Below, piece by piece: positions 1 to 10,790 of a DNA stretch of 64,000 nucleotides. How positions within the stretch are numbered: the stretch's first letter is position 1; the number at the start of each line of letters is the position of its first letter. The notes beneath the pieces are model-generated. The model searched no databases. It saw only the letters and a list, made by a program, of their open reading frames with translations, and was not told where the DNA came from. The translations under genes and the position numbers were made by a program. Origin of the DNA: Melaminivora sp034675505 (GTDB taxonomy: Bacteria; Pseudomonadota; Gammaproteobacteria; Burkholderiales; Burkholderiaceae_C); assembly GCA_034675505.1 (NCBI GenBank), contig JAUCDD010000006.1, positions 1-64,000 on the forward strand, read 5' to 3'.

Positions 1-282
1 GTTTGATTAGGATCAACTTCGATGGCTGAAATTTCTGCTACAATCTCATCTATACTGTCTTCGCTTAACAACAGTTTCGTCTTCATCGGATGAATGTCCT
101 GATTTTGTTCTATATTTCGCTTTTTGCGACTTCTCAGAAGTTGTTTTTTCCAACTTCTTCTGTATGCTTTAATGCTTGTGCTTTTTCTCCGATTTCATAG
201 ATGACTTTGACTCTTTTTTGAAACCTTTCTTCATCAATTTTTCATCCTCTCGTCAGAGCTCATACTGACCAGACCATAACTT
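1..282. other. AT-rich left edge, no assignable gene
   Basis: This stretch is clearly more AT-rich than everything after it. The only coherent reading is a minus-strand frame whose ATG lies at 84-86 and which runs off the window edge. It encodes MKTKLLLSEDSIDEIVAEIS and then a few more acidic residues. It could be the start of a real gene, but 28 residues are too few to identify. No RNA gene, repeat or terminator was recognised. The composition change near 280 may itself be a join. Confidence 0.3.
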
Positions 283-393
283 TTCGACGGACTAGGCGCC
301 GCGTATTTGATCGGAGCAGGCGTCTGCATCGCCATCATCCGGTATCGACTGCGCCGTTGGATCGATTCGCCTGACCAACAATCACGCGAATAA
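283..393 (+). pseudogene. C-terminal tail of a membrane protein (fragment)
   Basis: One plus-strand frame reads FDGLGAAYLIGAGVCIAIIR, followed by a basic stretch (RYRLRRW) and a polar end before a TAA at 391-393. This looks like a last transmembrane helix with a positively charged cytoplasmic tail. No start lies upstream in the same frame, so the gene is cut by an indel or by a join. The family cannot be named. Between 394 and 678 no frame is convincing on either strand, and I leave that stretch unassigned. Confidence 0.25.
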
Positions 394-678
394 AACCTCC
401 ATCTGCATCATAATCCGTCCAGACGCCATGACCAAAGCCAGACACAAAAACGCTCCTCCGTCGCCCTGTGCGAAAGCGACCGCTTGGAGTTTTATCTTCT
501 GCGATGGAACAACAGGAGCGGAATCTGCTCCGATTCCACGATTCCTCGCGCAGGCCGCACCTTGGCTTGGCCTTATACCGGTGCTGTTCAAACGCAGATG
601 CGGAACGGCGTCCTCACTCGTCAGCCAAGTCATGGACTTCGCCCGCAACTTCCGCGCAAATCTCCAGAGCAGTGAAAC

Positions 679-1679
679 GTGCCTGCTTGTGTGGTGGTCA
701 CGACCAAGGGTAGCGTGGCTGCATTCGACTCGCATCCCGCCCACTCCCCGTCTTCCACCGTCCGCTGGTCTCCCTGGCAGCCGCTGCCGCTGCAACTGAC
801 CGCGACGACCCTCGCGGAAACTCTCGACGGAGGTCAGTCGTTCCGCTGGAAAAAACTGACTGACGATACCTGGCAAGGCATTTGGGCCGGTTCATTCGCC
901 CAGATCCGCCATCAGTCCGACGGCTCGCTCGCGTGGTCCGCTCCGCTCGCCCTGCAAGCCCGCGTCGCACAAACCCTCCCGGCGTATCCGCGCACCCCGT
1001 GACGATTTCACCGCGCTCGCCGCGACACTCTGCCTTGGCGCAGTGACCCGCATCTCGCCCGCTGCCTCTCCGCCTTTCCCGGCCTGCGCATCCCACGCCA
1101 ACCCTTCGGTGAAACCCTGCTCTGTTTCCTTTGCAGCGCGACCAAGCAAATCGTGCAGATCAAAGAAATGGTCGCGTCCTCGCACAGAATCATGGGCAGT
1201 TGTTGTTTCAAGGCTGGGAGAAATGCGTCGCTGATGCGTCCTCGGACGGACGAGCCGTCTGTCCTTACCCTAAACTCGCTCCCCACTTGGGAACGCTCGC
1301 CACCATCCCCGAGGATGTGCTCCGCCGCTGTCTCTGCTTTGTTTGTGCCATTGTTGGTGTCTGCGGTTATTTTTGTCAAAACCGTTTGTTGTCTCACGTC
1401 ATGCGCACGTCACGGCGAGCGCCTCCAACTTCCCGGCGTCGGTGCAAAAGTTCCGCCGACTGCGTGCTGCTGTTTGGCGCGGGCCAGTTGGGAGCCTTCC
1501 CCGTGGACACCTGGATTCTCAAAGCCATGGCCCATCGCTACGGCCTGACCGACTGGAAGCCCGCCCAAATCGTCCACTTCGGCCGTCAGCATTTCGGCCC
1601 CCTTGCCGGCCTCGCCCAGCAGTATCTCTTCGCCTACGAACGCCAGCAAAGCCGCAGCCATTCAGTCGTTCCAAGGTAG
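679..1679 (+). pseudogene. 8-oxoguanine DNA glycosylase (OGG/AlkA-like), frameshifted
   Basis: Three plus-strand frames together give a base-excision repair glycosylase. The first frame carries the OGG N-terminal signature (LAETLDGGQSFRWKK, then WQGIWAG). The next contains FGETLLCFLCS...QIVQIKEMV, where the first helix of the helix-hairpin-helix fold is expected. The last gives the catalytic end (FGAGQLGAFPVDTWILKAM), with the conserved Asp of the PVDTW loop. A protein of about 300 residues would be expected and the parts span that length. At least three single-base indels separate them. The gene is either dead or, more likely given its neighbours, intact with sequencing errors. The start is uncertain. 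Confidence 0.7.
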
Positions 1680-1752
1680 GGCGACCCGTCCCCGGGGAGC
1701 CGCAGGTCAGTCGCGAATTCCGCCTCTTATCTGGTGCTATCGATGGCAAAAA

Positions 1753-2400
1753 TCAGCGCGCATCAAATCCCGTTGGCGGCGTTTCCGCTTTGACCAGTCG
1801 CCACGGAAAAAATACACGGCGCAAACCACCGCATAGATGATGAAGCTGTCGAGCTTGGCGAAGTAGGCTCCCGCGAAAAAGAAGATCAGGATGTGCATGC
1901 GCACCACGTTCTTGTAGGGAAAGCGTCAAACTGTTCTCTACCGCCTTGCCCGCCTTCTCCTGCGGCGTGGCCGTTGTGTCTGGTTTCACTGGCAGCTTTG
2001 AGGCAAACGCAGCCCGCTTCTGGCGATAAAGGCCGCCGGCAAAAAATCCAGTAACGTTTGATCACCTCCGCATAACCGACCATCCCGGAAAATCCCTGCT
2101 GTCCCGGCTCAATCGGAAAAAACACATTGATAAATACCGAGCGCACCGAAAAACCGGAATCTGCTGAAATGCACCGTAAGATAAAGCCAGCATGAACAAC
2201 GCGCCTGCACTCATGATCTGGATCACCCCCAGAGAACAGGCCCCGTCCGTCACCGGCTCAACAGTTCTGTTCTCATGCCTTTGATCAGCTCCCGAATCCG
2301 CGCCGATCGACCACACGATCGTCGCGTAGCCCACCACTAGACTCGCCAGCCACAAACTCCACACCAAGTCGCGGGCCTCCCAATGTGCAAACCACGCCAC
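1753..2400 (-). pseudogene. DUF6498-like integral membrane protein, frameshifted
   Basis: The minus strand reads MAWFAHWEARDLVWSLWLAS followed by VVGYATIVWSIG. After frame changes it continues with hydrophobic segments (ALFMLALSYGAFQ) and ends in YFFPWRLVKAE. This alternation of helices with an N-terminal EARDLVWSLW motif matches DUF6498-type membrane proteins, from memory of the family. Function is unknown. The frames at 2400, 2146 and 1989 must be stitched, so there are at least two indels. The GTG at 2398-2400 is the first plausible start downstream of the VOC stop; a few upstream residues may also belong. Confidence 0.5.
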
Positions 2401-2445
2401 GCCCAGTGCGATCGCAACGCGCCAGCCCGCGTCCGGCCGCTCCGA

Positions 2446-2864
2446 CTAACGCAGACGTTTTAGTGTGGCGGCGGCGGAGCTCACTGGCGCGTTGAATCAG
2501 CTCTACCTCATAGCCCTCGGGTGCATCGAGGACGCGATTACCGATCCACTGCCAGTCACGGTCGGCCCATCGCTCAGGGTATAACCCTTCGCGCGAATCG
2601 CCGCCACATACGCGTCCATGCTCTCCACCTCAAAGGCGAGGTGCATCAAATCCGATCGCACATTCACCGGTCTTCCGCACCGGCGGGCATCTGGCAAATC
2701 TCGATCTCCTCGTCGCTGTTCGGCGTCTGCAAAAACGCGAGCTGCGCCCCGCGAGGTGAAGCTGCGCCGCCGGTCCATCTTCAAACCAAGCGCCTCTTCG
2801 TAAATTTAACCGTCGCCGCGAGATTGTTCACGCGCATGCGCGTGTGGAGCAGTTTTTTAACCAT
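2446..2864 (-). pseudogene. VOC/glyoxalase family protein, frameshifted
   Basis: The start at 2864 gives MVKKLLHTRMRVNNLAATVKF, the first beta-alpha module of a vicinal oxygen chelate protein. It is followed, in shifted frames, by LMHLAFEVESMDAYVAAIRAKGY and a closing GYEVELIQRASEL. The His of LMHLAFEVE and the Glu of YEVELIQ are usual metal-ligand positions in lactoylglutathione lyase-like proteins. The total length, about 139 codons, matches a single-domain VOC protein. At least two indels break it. Substrate cannot be told; a lactoylglutathione lyase is one possibility. Confidence 0.65.
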
Positions 2865-3003
2865 CCCCCGAGTGTGCCTTCTCCTTTTAGCGCGGCAAGC
2901 CAAGCGTAAAGACTGGCTAAGCAAAGGCGGATCGACGAGTTTAGCCCTGTCTAGCCATCGAGGCCTCAAGAGCTCGTCTTATTCAGCGCTCAAGTGCAGC
3001 GAG

Positions 3004-4765
3004 TTACAGTGACGCCGCTGAGATCCACCCGATGTCCTTCGTGCGATTCTTTCCCCGGTAGTTGGCATATTCAAGACCTTCCATCCGAATCTGCGTGGGC
3101 GTAAATTTCCCGGACTCAAATGTAATCCTATCGTCACCGACCGTATAACGGCCATAACCCCGCCTTGAGGTAATGATTATCTTTCTCAGCCTCCGGATCA
3201 GGACGAGAGGCGCGAAATGCATCGGTGGCCTGTTCCACTCCTTCCAGTGTGCCGCCCTTGCGGGAAGCAGAGCTCCAGCACCACGGAACGCGGCTCCGAC
3301 CCTTGCACATCGAAATCGAGCGCAAAATTCGCCGTTGCTTTCCGCGGACCACAACTTTCGTCGTGATGGTTTTGAGGTCTTGTTGGCGGGAAGGAAAGTC
3401 CAGCTTGAAGAAAATGCGTCCGTCGGGTGTTAACGGATAGTCCCCGTCCGCCCGCGATGTTCAGCGGACAACGGCTGGTGATAAGGAACCGAAACCGTCT
3501 GCGAAAGTTCGTATTGGTTATCTCCTGTGACCTTCAAACCCTGCGGATAAAAAAAGCCCGTGTTGAAGAACATGGGGCGAGTCGAATCGACTCCAACACC
3601 ACGGCGCCTTTTCTCATTTTAAAGAATGCCGTATTTGGTCACAGCGCCCACCGCTCCGAATCCCAAATGCCAGTCGTTACCGCCGAAAAAACTTGGCTGT
3701 CACCTTGTCGCGGCGGATACGAGCCACTCCCGAAAGTTCGAAATGTTTCACATAGTTCTTCGGTAACTCGACATTCCAGGGCATGGGATCGAACATTCGG
3801 GAACTCAGCATCGATACCAAAGCCGGAGCTCATATTTCCCGGTCTCGCCCTAGTTCAGACAGGCAATCCGCTCGATTCGTCGGGCCACCGCCGCGAATCT
3901 CGGATTCTGATCCAGCACGGCAAAGTAACGAGGGCACATTCCCGAAATATACTTGCGGGCACCCACCTCCGTCGGCGGCGCGAGGACACCGTTTCCATTT
4001 CACCGTTAGTCTCGACATAATAGAGGCTCATTTCGAGGTTGCGCTGGACCGCCGCCCGCAGTTCCGGTCGCTGCAACAGCACGCTAATTTCCAGATACTC
4101 GGATTATTGACATGCGCGGTGTAGTTCGGGCTGCGTTCGCTCCACTCTCCTTCAGCATTGTTGTCGAGCCCCTCCGCCAACCATTTATTGATGCGCTTAA
4201 TCCAAGCATTTTCAGGATACAGTCTATTTACCTGTGCGAGAGCAGAGCTGATAGCCCAGCGATGATTGGCCGTGTGCACACCTCCTTGCCGCACCCCTTC
4301 TGCCGTTTTCATAATCAGCTCTTTGAGTCTGTTTTGAACCCGTTCGGTGGCGGGATCGGCATCGCGTAAAGAAAAAACTGTCCCCGGGCTAAGAGCTTCA
4401 GCACAAACGCAGAGTCCGGCGGAGAATCGAGGTTGCCCAATATCCAAAAGACCGTCGTTTCGCTGCATGGAGAACAGCGCCGAAATTCGTGCATCCAAAA
4501 GGGGGTACAGGGAATCGCATCGTGATAATAGAGCGAACCCAGGTGCGTGCAAGCTGCCGCGAGCATCATGATCTGCTCACCAATGCCGCGCGCTCCCCGA
4601 TCCTCTGTCGAATTTAAGGCCTCTTGTGCACCAACGTATCGTTCGCCGCCACGAGCGAATGCAACACGGCCTGACCATCCGGCGGGGTTCCCCAAAGCGG
4701 CGTGATGACGAAAGTCGTAAAAACAAGCAAGGCAGTGCAGGGATCGTGACAAGGGGTTCATACTT
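3004..4765 (-). pseudogene. Heparinase II/III-like (alpha/alpha toroid) protein, heavily frameshifted
   Basis: Minus-strand fragments line up in order: a repetitive helical part (EQIMMLAAACTHLGSLYYHD, NRLYPENAWIKRINKWLAEG), then EGEWSERSPNYTAHVNNPSI, then SLYYVETNGEMETVSSRR, and a beta-rich end. The mix of an alpha-helical N-half with Tyr/His/Asn-rich loops, and the phrase around HTANHRW, is what I would expect of polysaccharide-lyase-like toroids common in Verrucomicrobiota. No catalytic residue can be assigned safely. Six or more frame changes make the true ends uncertain. The call is by resemblance only. Confidence 0.35.
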
Positions 4766-4844
4766 CCGTCCAATCTCGGTGAAACTGGCGCATGGGCAAC
4801 TCGAAAAATTCACCTGATCATGGCGCCATCATTCTCCCAACGGG

Positions 4845-4924
4845 TGCCCGGCAAAGGACTCGAACCTTCACGCCTTACGGCATTGGCTTCAAGACCGACG
4901 TGTCCGCCATTCCACCACCCGGGC
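4845..4924 (-). tRNA. tRNA, Leu-type body, anticodon unclear
   Basis: Read on the minus strand, the 5' end is GCCCGGGTGGTGGAATGGC and the 3' end carries the T-arm GGTTCGAGTCC and acceptor CCGGGC with discriminator A. The long variable arm (TGCCGTAAGGCG) and the GGGTGGTGGAAT start are typical of bacterial tRNA-Leu. The anticodon arm reads TCGGT-CTTGAA-GCCAA. Its loop has six bases if five pairs are drawn and eight if four pairs are drawn, so one base is probably missing or extra. As read, the anticodon could be UGA, which conflicts with the Leu body. CCA is not encoded as a full triplet. Confidence 0.75.
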
Positions 4925-5005
4925 GGGTTTGGATATCCGCAAAACTGTGCGGTCCCATCCGTCGGGAGCAAGCGCCTTGTGCCGACCGTTCTTCAACTCG
5001 CAGTG

Positions 5006-5905
5006 TCATTTCGCCGCCACGCCCAATTGGTCGCCCATGTGAGCGTAGGTTTCGGACGCAGTTCGCGCTTCGTCCACCAGGTCCGCATCGAAACGGATCC
5101 GTCCGCGCTGAAAAACGGTGATCACGCAGGAGCCCCCAAATTTGAAGAGCCCTTTCTATCACCTTTCGCGACGTCCCGACCTTCCACAAATGTCTGCTTG
5201 ACGCCGCCCACATTCGTCGCCCCCACTTCGAGCATCGCCACCGAACCGAACGCCGGCGATTCGATCTGCGTGAGCATGCGCTTATTTTCGACGAGGTAGC
5301 GGATGTTTTTCCGCGCAGGGCGATCGGGCTCACCGAATAGAGCCAACCGTTGATAAAAGGCGGCTCGTCGGGGAATCCGCCGACGGGAAAATGAAACCGG
5401 TGATAATCACCGGGCAAAGCCGCGAAATCACCAGCGCGCCTCCCGCAAATTTCTCGCCGAGTTCCACACTGCCCAGTATTTTCGCCCAAGGGAAAACTTT
5501 GCGCCCTTCACATAAAAGCCTTCCGCCGCATCCACATCGGGAAACGCCAGATGCCGCCCGTCCGCCGGCATGACTGCGACCTCATTTCCGGGTGCGATGG
5601 GACGGCGTTCCGCTTTCAGAGCGCGGTAGAAAACTCATTGAACGTGCGAAATTCGAGTGACTTCGCGAACTCCGTCACATCCATGTCGTAGTCACGATGA
5701 ACGGCAGCACCTTCTTCGCGCTGACCCGTTTGTTCATCTGCCAGCCGTAAAGGACCGAGAACAACCGCCGACGGGCAAGCAGGCTGACGAACGCCTCTCC
5801 CAGCACGTTTTCATATGCAAACCGCAGCCATTTTTCGCCGAAGACCTGCTCGGTCTTCACGGTCTTTTTATAGCGGTCGTAATAGCGAATAGGCTCGGCG
5901 GACAT
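5006..5905 (-). pseudogene. psd: Phosphatidylserine decarboxylase, frameshifted
   Basis: This enzyme decarboxylates phosphatidylserine to phosphatidylethanolamine in the inner membrane. The start at 5905 gives MSAEPIRYYDRYKKTVKTEQ and is preceded by a GGAGG-like site. The reading continues through FNEFFYRAL, VAVMPADGR, PVDYHRFHFPVGG, NIRYLVENKRMLTQIES and VAMLEVGATNVGG. It ends at RKGYFKFGGSCV, the expected family end around the Gly-Gly-Ser self-cleavage site that yields the pyruvoyl group. The TGA at 5006-5008 follows GVAAK. Length is close to 300 codons, as in Opitutaceae-type Psd. Several indels interrupt the frame. Confidence 0.8.
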
Positions 5906-6013
5906 GCGCGGCAGACTCGCCCGATTTTCCTCCCGCCCACGCAAAGCGAAATCGCCCGCACCTTAAATCCGTCGGGCGGATTTGCCACCCCATGTCCTGA
6001 TGCCACTCGCACC

Positions 6014-7177
6014 ATGGAAAATTTCACGTTTTACAACCCCACCCGGATTCTCTTCGGCCGCGGCCAGATCGCCGCGCTGAACACAGAGCTGCCCGCAGAC
6101 GCCTGCGTGCTGCTCCTCGCCGGCGGTGGCAGCATCCGTGAAAATGGCGTTTACGAGCAGGTGAAGAAAGCCCTCGGGTCGCGCCGCGTCGTCGAGTTCT
6201 TCGGCGTCGAGGCGAATCCTGATTTCGACACGCTCATGAAAGCCGTCGAACTCGGTCGAAAAGAAAACGTCAGTTGGGTTCTTCCGGTCGGCGGTGGCTC
6301 GGTGCTCGACGGGTCCAAGTTGGTGGCCGCCGCCATCAAGTATGCGGGCGATGCATGGGAGATCCCCGCCAAACGGATGAGCGGACCGCCGCACGCGCTG
6401 CCCATCGGCGCGGTGCTCACCCTCCCCGCCACCGGCTCTGAATCCAATGGCGCCGCCGTCATCTTCGCGCCGTGCCACCGGTGAGAAACTCGCGTTCATC
6501 AGTCCCGCACGTTTATCCGCGCTTTTCCAGTACCGATCCCGAAACCACTTTCTCCCTGCCTCCGGCGCCAGATTGCCAATGGCATCGGTGACGCCTTTTC
6601 TCATGTCATCGAGCAGTATCTCACATATCCCGCCGAAGCGGCGATCCAGGATCGTTTCGCGGAAGGCGTCATGCGCACTCTTATCGAGGTAGGACCGAAC
6701 ACGCTCGCTCATCCCACCGACTACGATGCCCCGCGCCAATCTCGTGTGGGCCGCCACCTGTGCGCTCAACGGCTGGATCGGTGTCGGCGTGCCTCAAAGA
6801 CTGGGCCACCCACATTATCGGCCATGAACTCACGGCGCTGCATGGGATCCACCACGCCCGCACCCTCGCCATCGTGCTGCCCAGCCTGCTCCACGTGCAA
6901 CGCGGGACCAAACGCGCCGAAACTCCTCCAATACGCCGAGCGCGTCTGGATCCGCGCGACGGCAGCGAAGATCAACGTATCGACGCGGCCATCGCCAAGA
7001 CTCGCCACTTCGACCAATCCCTCGGCATCAAAACTCGCCTGTTGGATTATAACGTGTCCGCCGACACCGCCGCCGAAAGTCTCCCGCCGTCTACGCGCCC
7101 GCGGCATGACTAAGCTCGGTGAGCACGGCGACATCACACCGGAAAAGGTGGAGCAAATTCTTCGCGCCGCCGCCTGA
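6014..7177 (+). pseudogene. Iron-containing alcohol dehydrogenase (YqhD/butanol dehydrogenase type), frameshifted
   Basis: The ATG at 6014 opens a frame reading MENFTFYNPTRILFGRGQIA, the usual start of NAD(P)H-dependent type III alcohol dehydrogenases. The nucleotide-binding part follows (LPVGGGSVLDGSKLVAAA), then LPATGSESN. After indels come the middle and C-terminal parts (HELTALHGIHHA, a His-rich metal site) and the end LGEHGDITPEKVEQILRAAA before a stop at 7177. About 388 codons is the family norm. The HELTALHGIHHART segment supplies the metal-ligand histidines. Substrate is unknown; aldehydes are the usual ones. It ends just before a strong bidirectional terminator. Confidence 0.8.
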
Positions 7178-7202
7178 TCTGTGTTTGCGGCAGTTTAAAA
7201 TC

Positions 7203-7233
7203 AAAACCCCCAAATCTTTAGTCTGGGGGTTTT
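7203..7233. terminator. Bidirectional rho-independent terminator
   Basis: A perfect 10-bp inverted repeat, AAAACCCCCA (7203-7212) and TGGGGGTTTT (7224-7233), has an 11-base loop. The A-tract and T-tract on either side let it stop transcription on both strands. It lies between the convergent alcohol dehydrogenase and rnk genes. Confidence 0.9.
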
Positions 7234-7272
7234 GTTCAAAGTTTCACTCGCTGGCCGGCGGTGTTACCTTCT

Positions 7273-7663
7273 TCAGCCGCAGATGGGGCGCACGCCGCCG
7301 GGGGTTTTCCAGTTAAAGGTATCCCCCTCGGTAAAGCCGATGACGCCCATTCCCAACGGCACCAGAATCGAGATCCGTCCGGCCGAAGCATCCGCCTGCT
7401 CCGGGTAAACGGAGCGTATAGACGTCCACATCACCGCTTTCCTGATCCTCGATCTCCACCTGCGAACCCATGCGGGCGATGTTGGCCGGCATGACTGCCG
7501 CCGGCACGACTTCAGCCCGCTCCAGCTCAGTGCTGAGCGGCTTGAGGGTCTCCCGTAGACGCGGCTGAATCTGGATCATGGACTCCACCAGCAGGCGCAG
7601 GCGCTCATGATCCGTTGAGGAGATCCGCAGGGTGGGAAGTGAAGTGGCGTCTTTCTGATTCAT
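7273..7663 (-). pseudogene. Rnk-like nucleoside diphosphate kinase regulator (GreA/GreB C-domain), frameshifted
   Basis: The ATG at 7663 begins MNQKDATSLPTLRISSTDHE. A helical N-terminus is followed by a GreA-type C-domain: NIARMGSQVEIEDQESGD, then VYTLRLPG. After an indel near 7390 it resumes with GVIGFTEGDTFNWKTPGG and ends at CG before TGA (7273-7275). Rnk proteins bind RNA polymerase near the secondary channel and are about 130 residues, which fits. The span is not a multiple of three, so at least one base is missing or extra. Confidence 0.75.
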
Positions 7664-7719
7664 GGTAAGGATAGGTTGAGGTTGAGGCAAAAGAGGAGGA
7701 AAACTGGAGGCTGGTGCGC

Positions 7720-7744
7720 AAAAAAACCCGGGAGAGTCCGGGTT
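7720..7744 (-). terminator. Rho-independent terminator, minus strand
   Basis: The 7-bp stem AACCCGG (7725-7731) and CCGGGTT (7738-7744) is followed, on the minus strand, by a run of seven T. It lies downstream of the ClC gene and upstream of rnk, so it would end the ClC transcript. The stretch from 7745 to 8008 holds no other gene I can support. Confidence 0.8.
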
Positions 7745-8008
7745 AATCAGGGCGGAAGCCTGCTCGGCAACACGCGCACTGACCGCGCGGTCGCTACAAT
7801 GAACAAGTAAGCGGCCGTGTTAAGTGAGACCTTGCCAATACGGCAATAAAGGATGTTCCAAAATCACGAAGCTATCCTCTCTCAAAATGCTTCCGGCGCA
7901 AGCCCGAAGCACCGGATTTTATGCAGTGGGTTCGGCGTTCTCTTGCATTGCGGATACCGCTTTCTTCGCGGCTTTCTTTTCCTCATTTTTCTCCATCGCC
8001 TTCTCGAT

Positions 8009-9279
8009 TTACGCTATACTCCGCTGGCGCAGAGCTTCGTAAATCGGAGTGTTTCCCATCGTTTCCGCCACCCCGTAGGCGCACAAACAGCTGACCAAAA
8101 GCGGCAACATGAAAGAATAACTGGCCGTCAATTCCAGCATCAGTATTATTCCCGTCAGCGGGGCCCTCACAATGGCCGTGAACAAGGCTCCCATCCCGAG
8201 GACCGCAAATACCGGCGGACTCATGGCCGCCGAGCCCATCACATAATCTACCCCCGAGCCGAACCACAAACCGGCTGAGGCCCCGAGCACCAGCAGCGGG
8301 CCGAAAATGCCTCCGGCCGCCCCCGAGCTGTTACACCCCATGGTCAATGAAAACCGGGCGAGGAGAAACAACGGCATCAGGCCGATGGCTATTTTCCCCG
8401 AAAGGAAAGCTGCACCAATTCATTACCGGTTCCCGCCAGTCCCGGGACGGTCCAGCCCACAAAGCCCACAAACAGTCCCGCGGCCGCCCCCACGGCAAAT
8501 CCGTTCCATTTGAGCAGACGCTCGCGCAGGTTAATCGTCGCCGACAACCCTCGGTTCAACAACACCCCGAACCCGCCCATCGCGATGCCCAAGACCGCCG
8601 CCCACGGCAGCGAAGTCACCCCCGGTGCGGTCAGTCCCACAAGTGAAAGACCGGTGATTCACTGATCATCAGTCGCGAAACCACGTCGGCCGAAACCGAG
8701 GCCAGAAACGCCGCCACAAACATCACGGGCGTAAATTTCCCGCGTAGTTCTTCGAGCACAAAGATCAAGCCCGAGAGCGGCGCGTTAAACGCCGCCGCCA
8801 AGCCCGCTCCTGCGCCCGCACTTATCAGCGCCCGCCGCTCACCCTCGCCCGCTTTCACTTTAAACCATTCCGAAACCATGAACCCGGTCGCGCTGCCCAT
8901 CTGCACCGTCGGACCTTCGCGCCCGAGCGCCAAGCCCCCGCCTATGCCCACCACTCCCGCCAGAAATTTAACCGGCAGCAGTTTTTTCCACTCCGGCTCG
9001 ACCTTCGCGCCGGAGGATCGATTGCACATTGGGGATGCCACTGCCCGCCGCGTGCGGGGCAAACCGCCGAACCAGCCAAACCGCGACTCCACCTCCCACT
9101 CCACCCAGAGCCAGCGCCACGGGGAGGCTGATCCATCCCAGAGTGCCTTCCACCAAGTGGATCCGCAGATGTTCAATTCTGTTCAGGGCTAAACGAAACA
9201 ATGACGCCAGTGTTCCCGCCACAATGCCGACGAGGAGCGCTTTAAAAATAAATCTGCCGCCGGTGAACTTCACCGGCAC
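8009..9279 (-). pseudogene. ClC-type chloride channel/antiporter, frameshifted
   Basis: Three minus-strand frames assemble a ClC protein. The N-part has GSGIPNVQSIL, the first anion-selectivity loop (GSGIP). The middle has GLALGREGPTVQMGSATG (GREGP, with the proton-gating Glu). The C-part has SSGAAGGIFGPLLVLGASAG (GxFxP-like loop) followed by membrane helices. All three signature loops are present and in order, so the protein would be functional if the frame were intact. The stop at 8009 is followed in the same frame by a charged tail (MEKNEEKKAAKKAV) ending at 7919. That stop may therefore be a base error. Confidence 0.8.
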
Positions 9280-9377
9280 CCAATCCGAAACTATTTTCTA
9301 CGTGCCCCCGGCATCATAACGAAATCCGAACCTTGCCTGACAAGGAAGTTTCCCACACGAAGACTGTCTTCACAATG

Positions 9378-9403
9378 AAGCGGCGGCATCAACGCCGCCG
9401 CTT
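9378..9403 (-). terminator. Stem-loop downstream of clpB
   Basis: A 10-bp perfect hairpin, AAGCGGCGGC and GCCGCCGCTT, has a six-base loop and sits between the 3' end of clpB and the start of the ClC gene. It lacks a clear T-run, so termination is possible but not certain. Confidence 0.5.
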
Positions 9404-9464
9404 GGTTAATGGTTTGACAATGAGCGCCGGCCTGGAAGGCGCGGCACTCGCGCGTTGATACACT

Positions 9465-10745
9465 CAGCCCATCACTAACGCATCGTCCTTGACCGTGAAT
9501 TTCACTTCACGACCGTCGGTGATTTCGCCACTGATCAGGGCGCGGGCCAGCTTCGTCTCAATCTGACGCTGCAGGAAACGCTTGAGCGGACGCGCACCAA
9601 ACACCTGGTTTGTAGCCTTTCAGCGCCGCCCAATCCTTGGCTTGCTTGTCGAGCGTCACCGTCACGCGGCTGATCCGCGCAGGTCTGTTCAGATCCACGA
9701 GCAACAAGTCCACGACTACCGTGATTTCTTCATTGAGCGTCAGCGGAAGAGAATCGTTTCATGATGCGGTCGAGGAATTCCGGACGGAACGCTTTGCGCA
9801 GCTCCGCCATCACGCTCTTCGCGCACGCTTTCGGAAATCGTATCGCCCGTCACGCCTTCCAGCAAGAAACGTGAACCGAGATTCGAAGTCATGATAATGA
9901 TCGTGCTCGAAATCGACCGTGCGTCCCTGGCTGTCCGTCACGCGCCCGTCATCGAGGATCCTGCAGGAGCACGTTGAACACATCGGGATGCGCCTTCTCG
10001 ATTTCGTCGAAAAGAATCACCGCATAGGGCTTGCGCCGCACGGCTTCGGTGAGCTGACCGCCCTTGTTGTAACCGACGTAGCCGGACGCGCCCATCAATC
10101 GCGAGACGCTGTGCTTCTCCATGTATTCCGACATGTCGATGCGCACCATCGCCGCTTCCGAATCGAAAAGCGTCGCCGCCAGCGTTTTGGCCAGCTCGGT
10201 CTTGCCCAGCACCGTCGGCCCAGGAATAGAAAGCTTCCCACGACGGCGCGATCCTTGATACCGCTGCGCGCGCGCAGGATCGCTTCGGTCACGCAGCGTC
10301 ACCGCCTCGCTTTGACCGACCACACGTTCGTGCAGCACCTCTTCCAAGCGTAAAGCTTGCCCTTTTCGCCCTCGACCAGGCGCGTCACCGGCACGCCGCT
10401 CCACTTAAAGTCACTTCGGCAATCTCCTCTTCGGAAAATCTTTCTCTAAGACGCGTGGTCGTGCCGCCGCGCTTTTGGATTTCTTCAATTCCGCCTCGAG
10501 TTGCGAATCTTTCCATGCCGCAGTTCCGCGACCTTGTTAAGATCGTAGGCGCGCTCCGCCTTCTCCATTTCCAAGCGCGCCGCGTCGAGTTCCTCACGGA
10601 CCTTGCGCACCTTGTCCATGCTGGCTTTTTCCTTTTCCCAGTGGCGCTTGATCGTGCCGGCCTGCTCTTTCGCCTCGGCCAGTTCTTTGCGAACGTCGAA
10701 CGCGCTGTCTCTTGCTTGCATCGTCTTTTTCCTTCGCAGCAATAC
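9465..10745 (-). pseudogene. clpB: ClpB disaggregase, C-terminal part only, frameshifted
   Basis: ClpB is a hexameric AAA+ protein disaggregase of the cytoplasm. The visible part runs from the middle-domain coiled coil (KEKDDASK, then KELAEAKEQAGTIKRHWEKE) through the second AAA+ module. That module includes the Walker A (GPTVLGKTELAKTLA), the pore-loop region VGYNKGGQLTEAVRRKPYAV, and ILFDEIEKAHPDVFN with Walker B. It ends at VKDDALVMG before TGA (9465-9467). The N-domain and first AAA+ module are absent because the homology stops abruptly at about 10,745. That is a truncation of roughly half the normal 860 residues. Many indels are present. Confidence 0.85.
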
Positions 10746-10790
10746 GAACCAACCAAAGGCGCCCCCACAACATTTACGCATTGCTAGGAT
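10746..10790. other. Chimeric junction between two unrelated genomes
   Basis: On the minus strand the symporter homology ends at TNLVNIL (about 10,790). The ClpB coiled-coil homology begins at about 10,745. The roughly 45 bases between match neither family clearly. Codon use, GC level and error density all change nearby. No inverted repeat, direct repeat or integrase is visible that would explain a biological insertion. Confidence 0.75.

Noticed and set aside
382..876. 164-codon minus-strand frame opposite the glycosylase start
   Set aside because: Its sequence is Arg/Gly-rich with no motif, and the plus strand carries clear OGG signatures in part of the same span.
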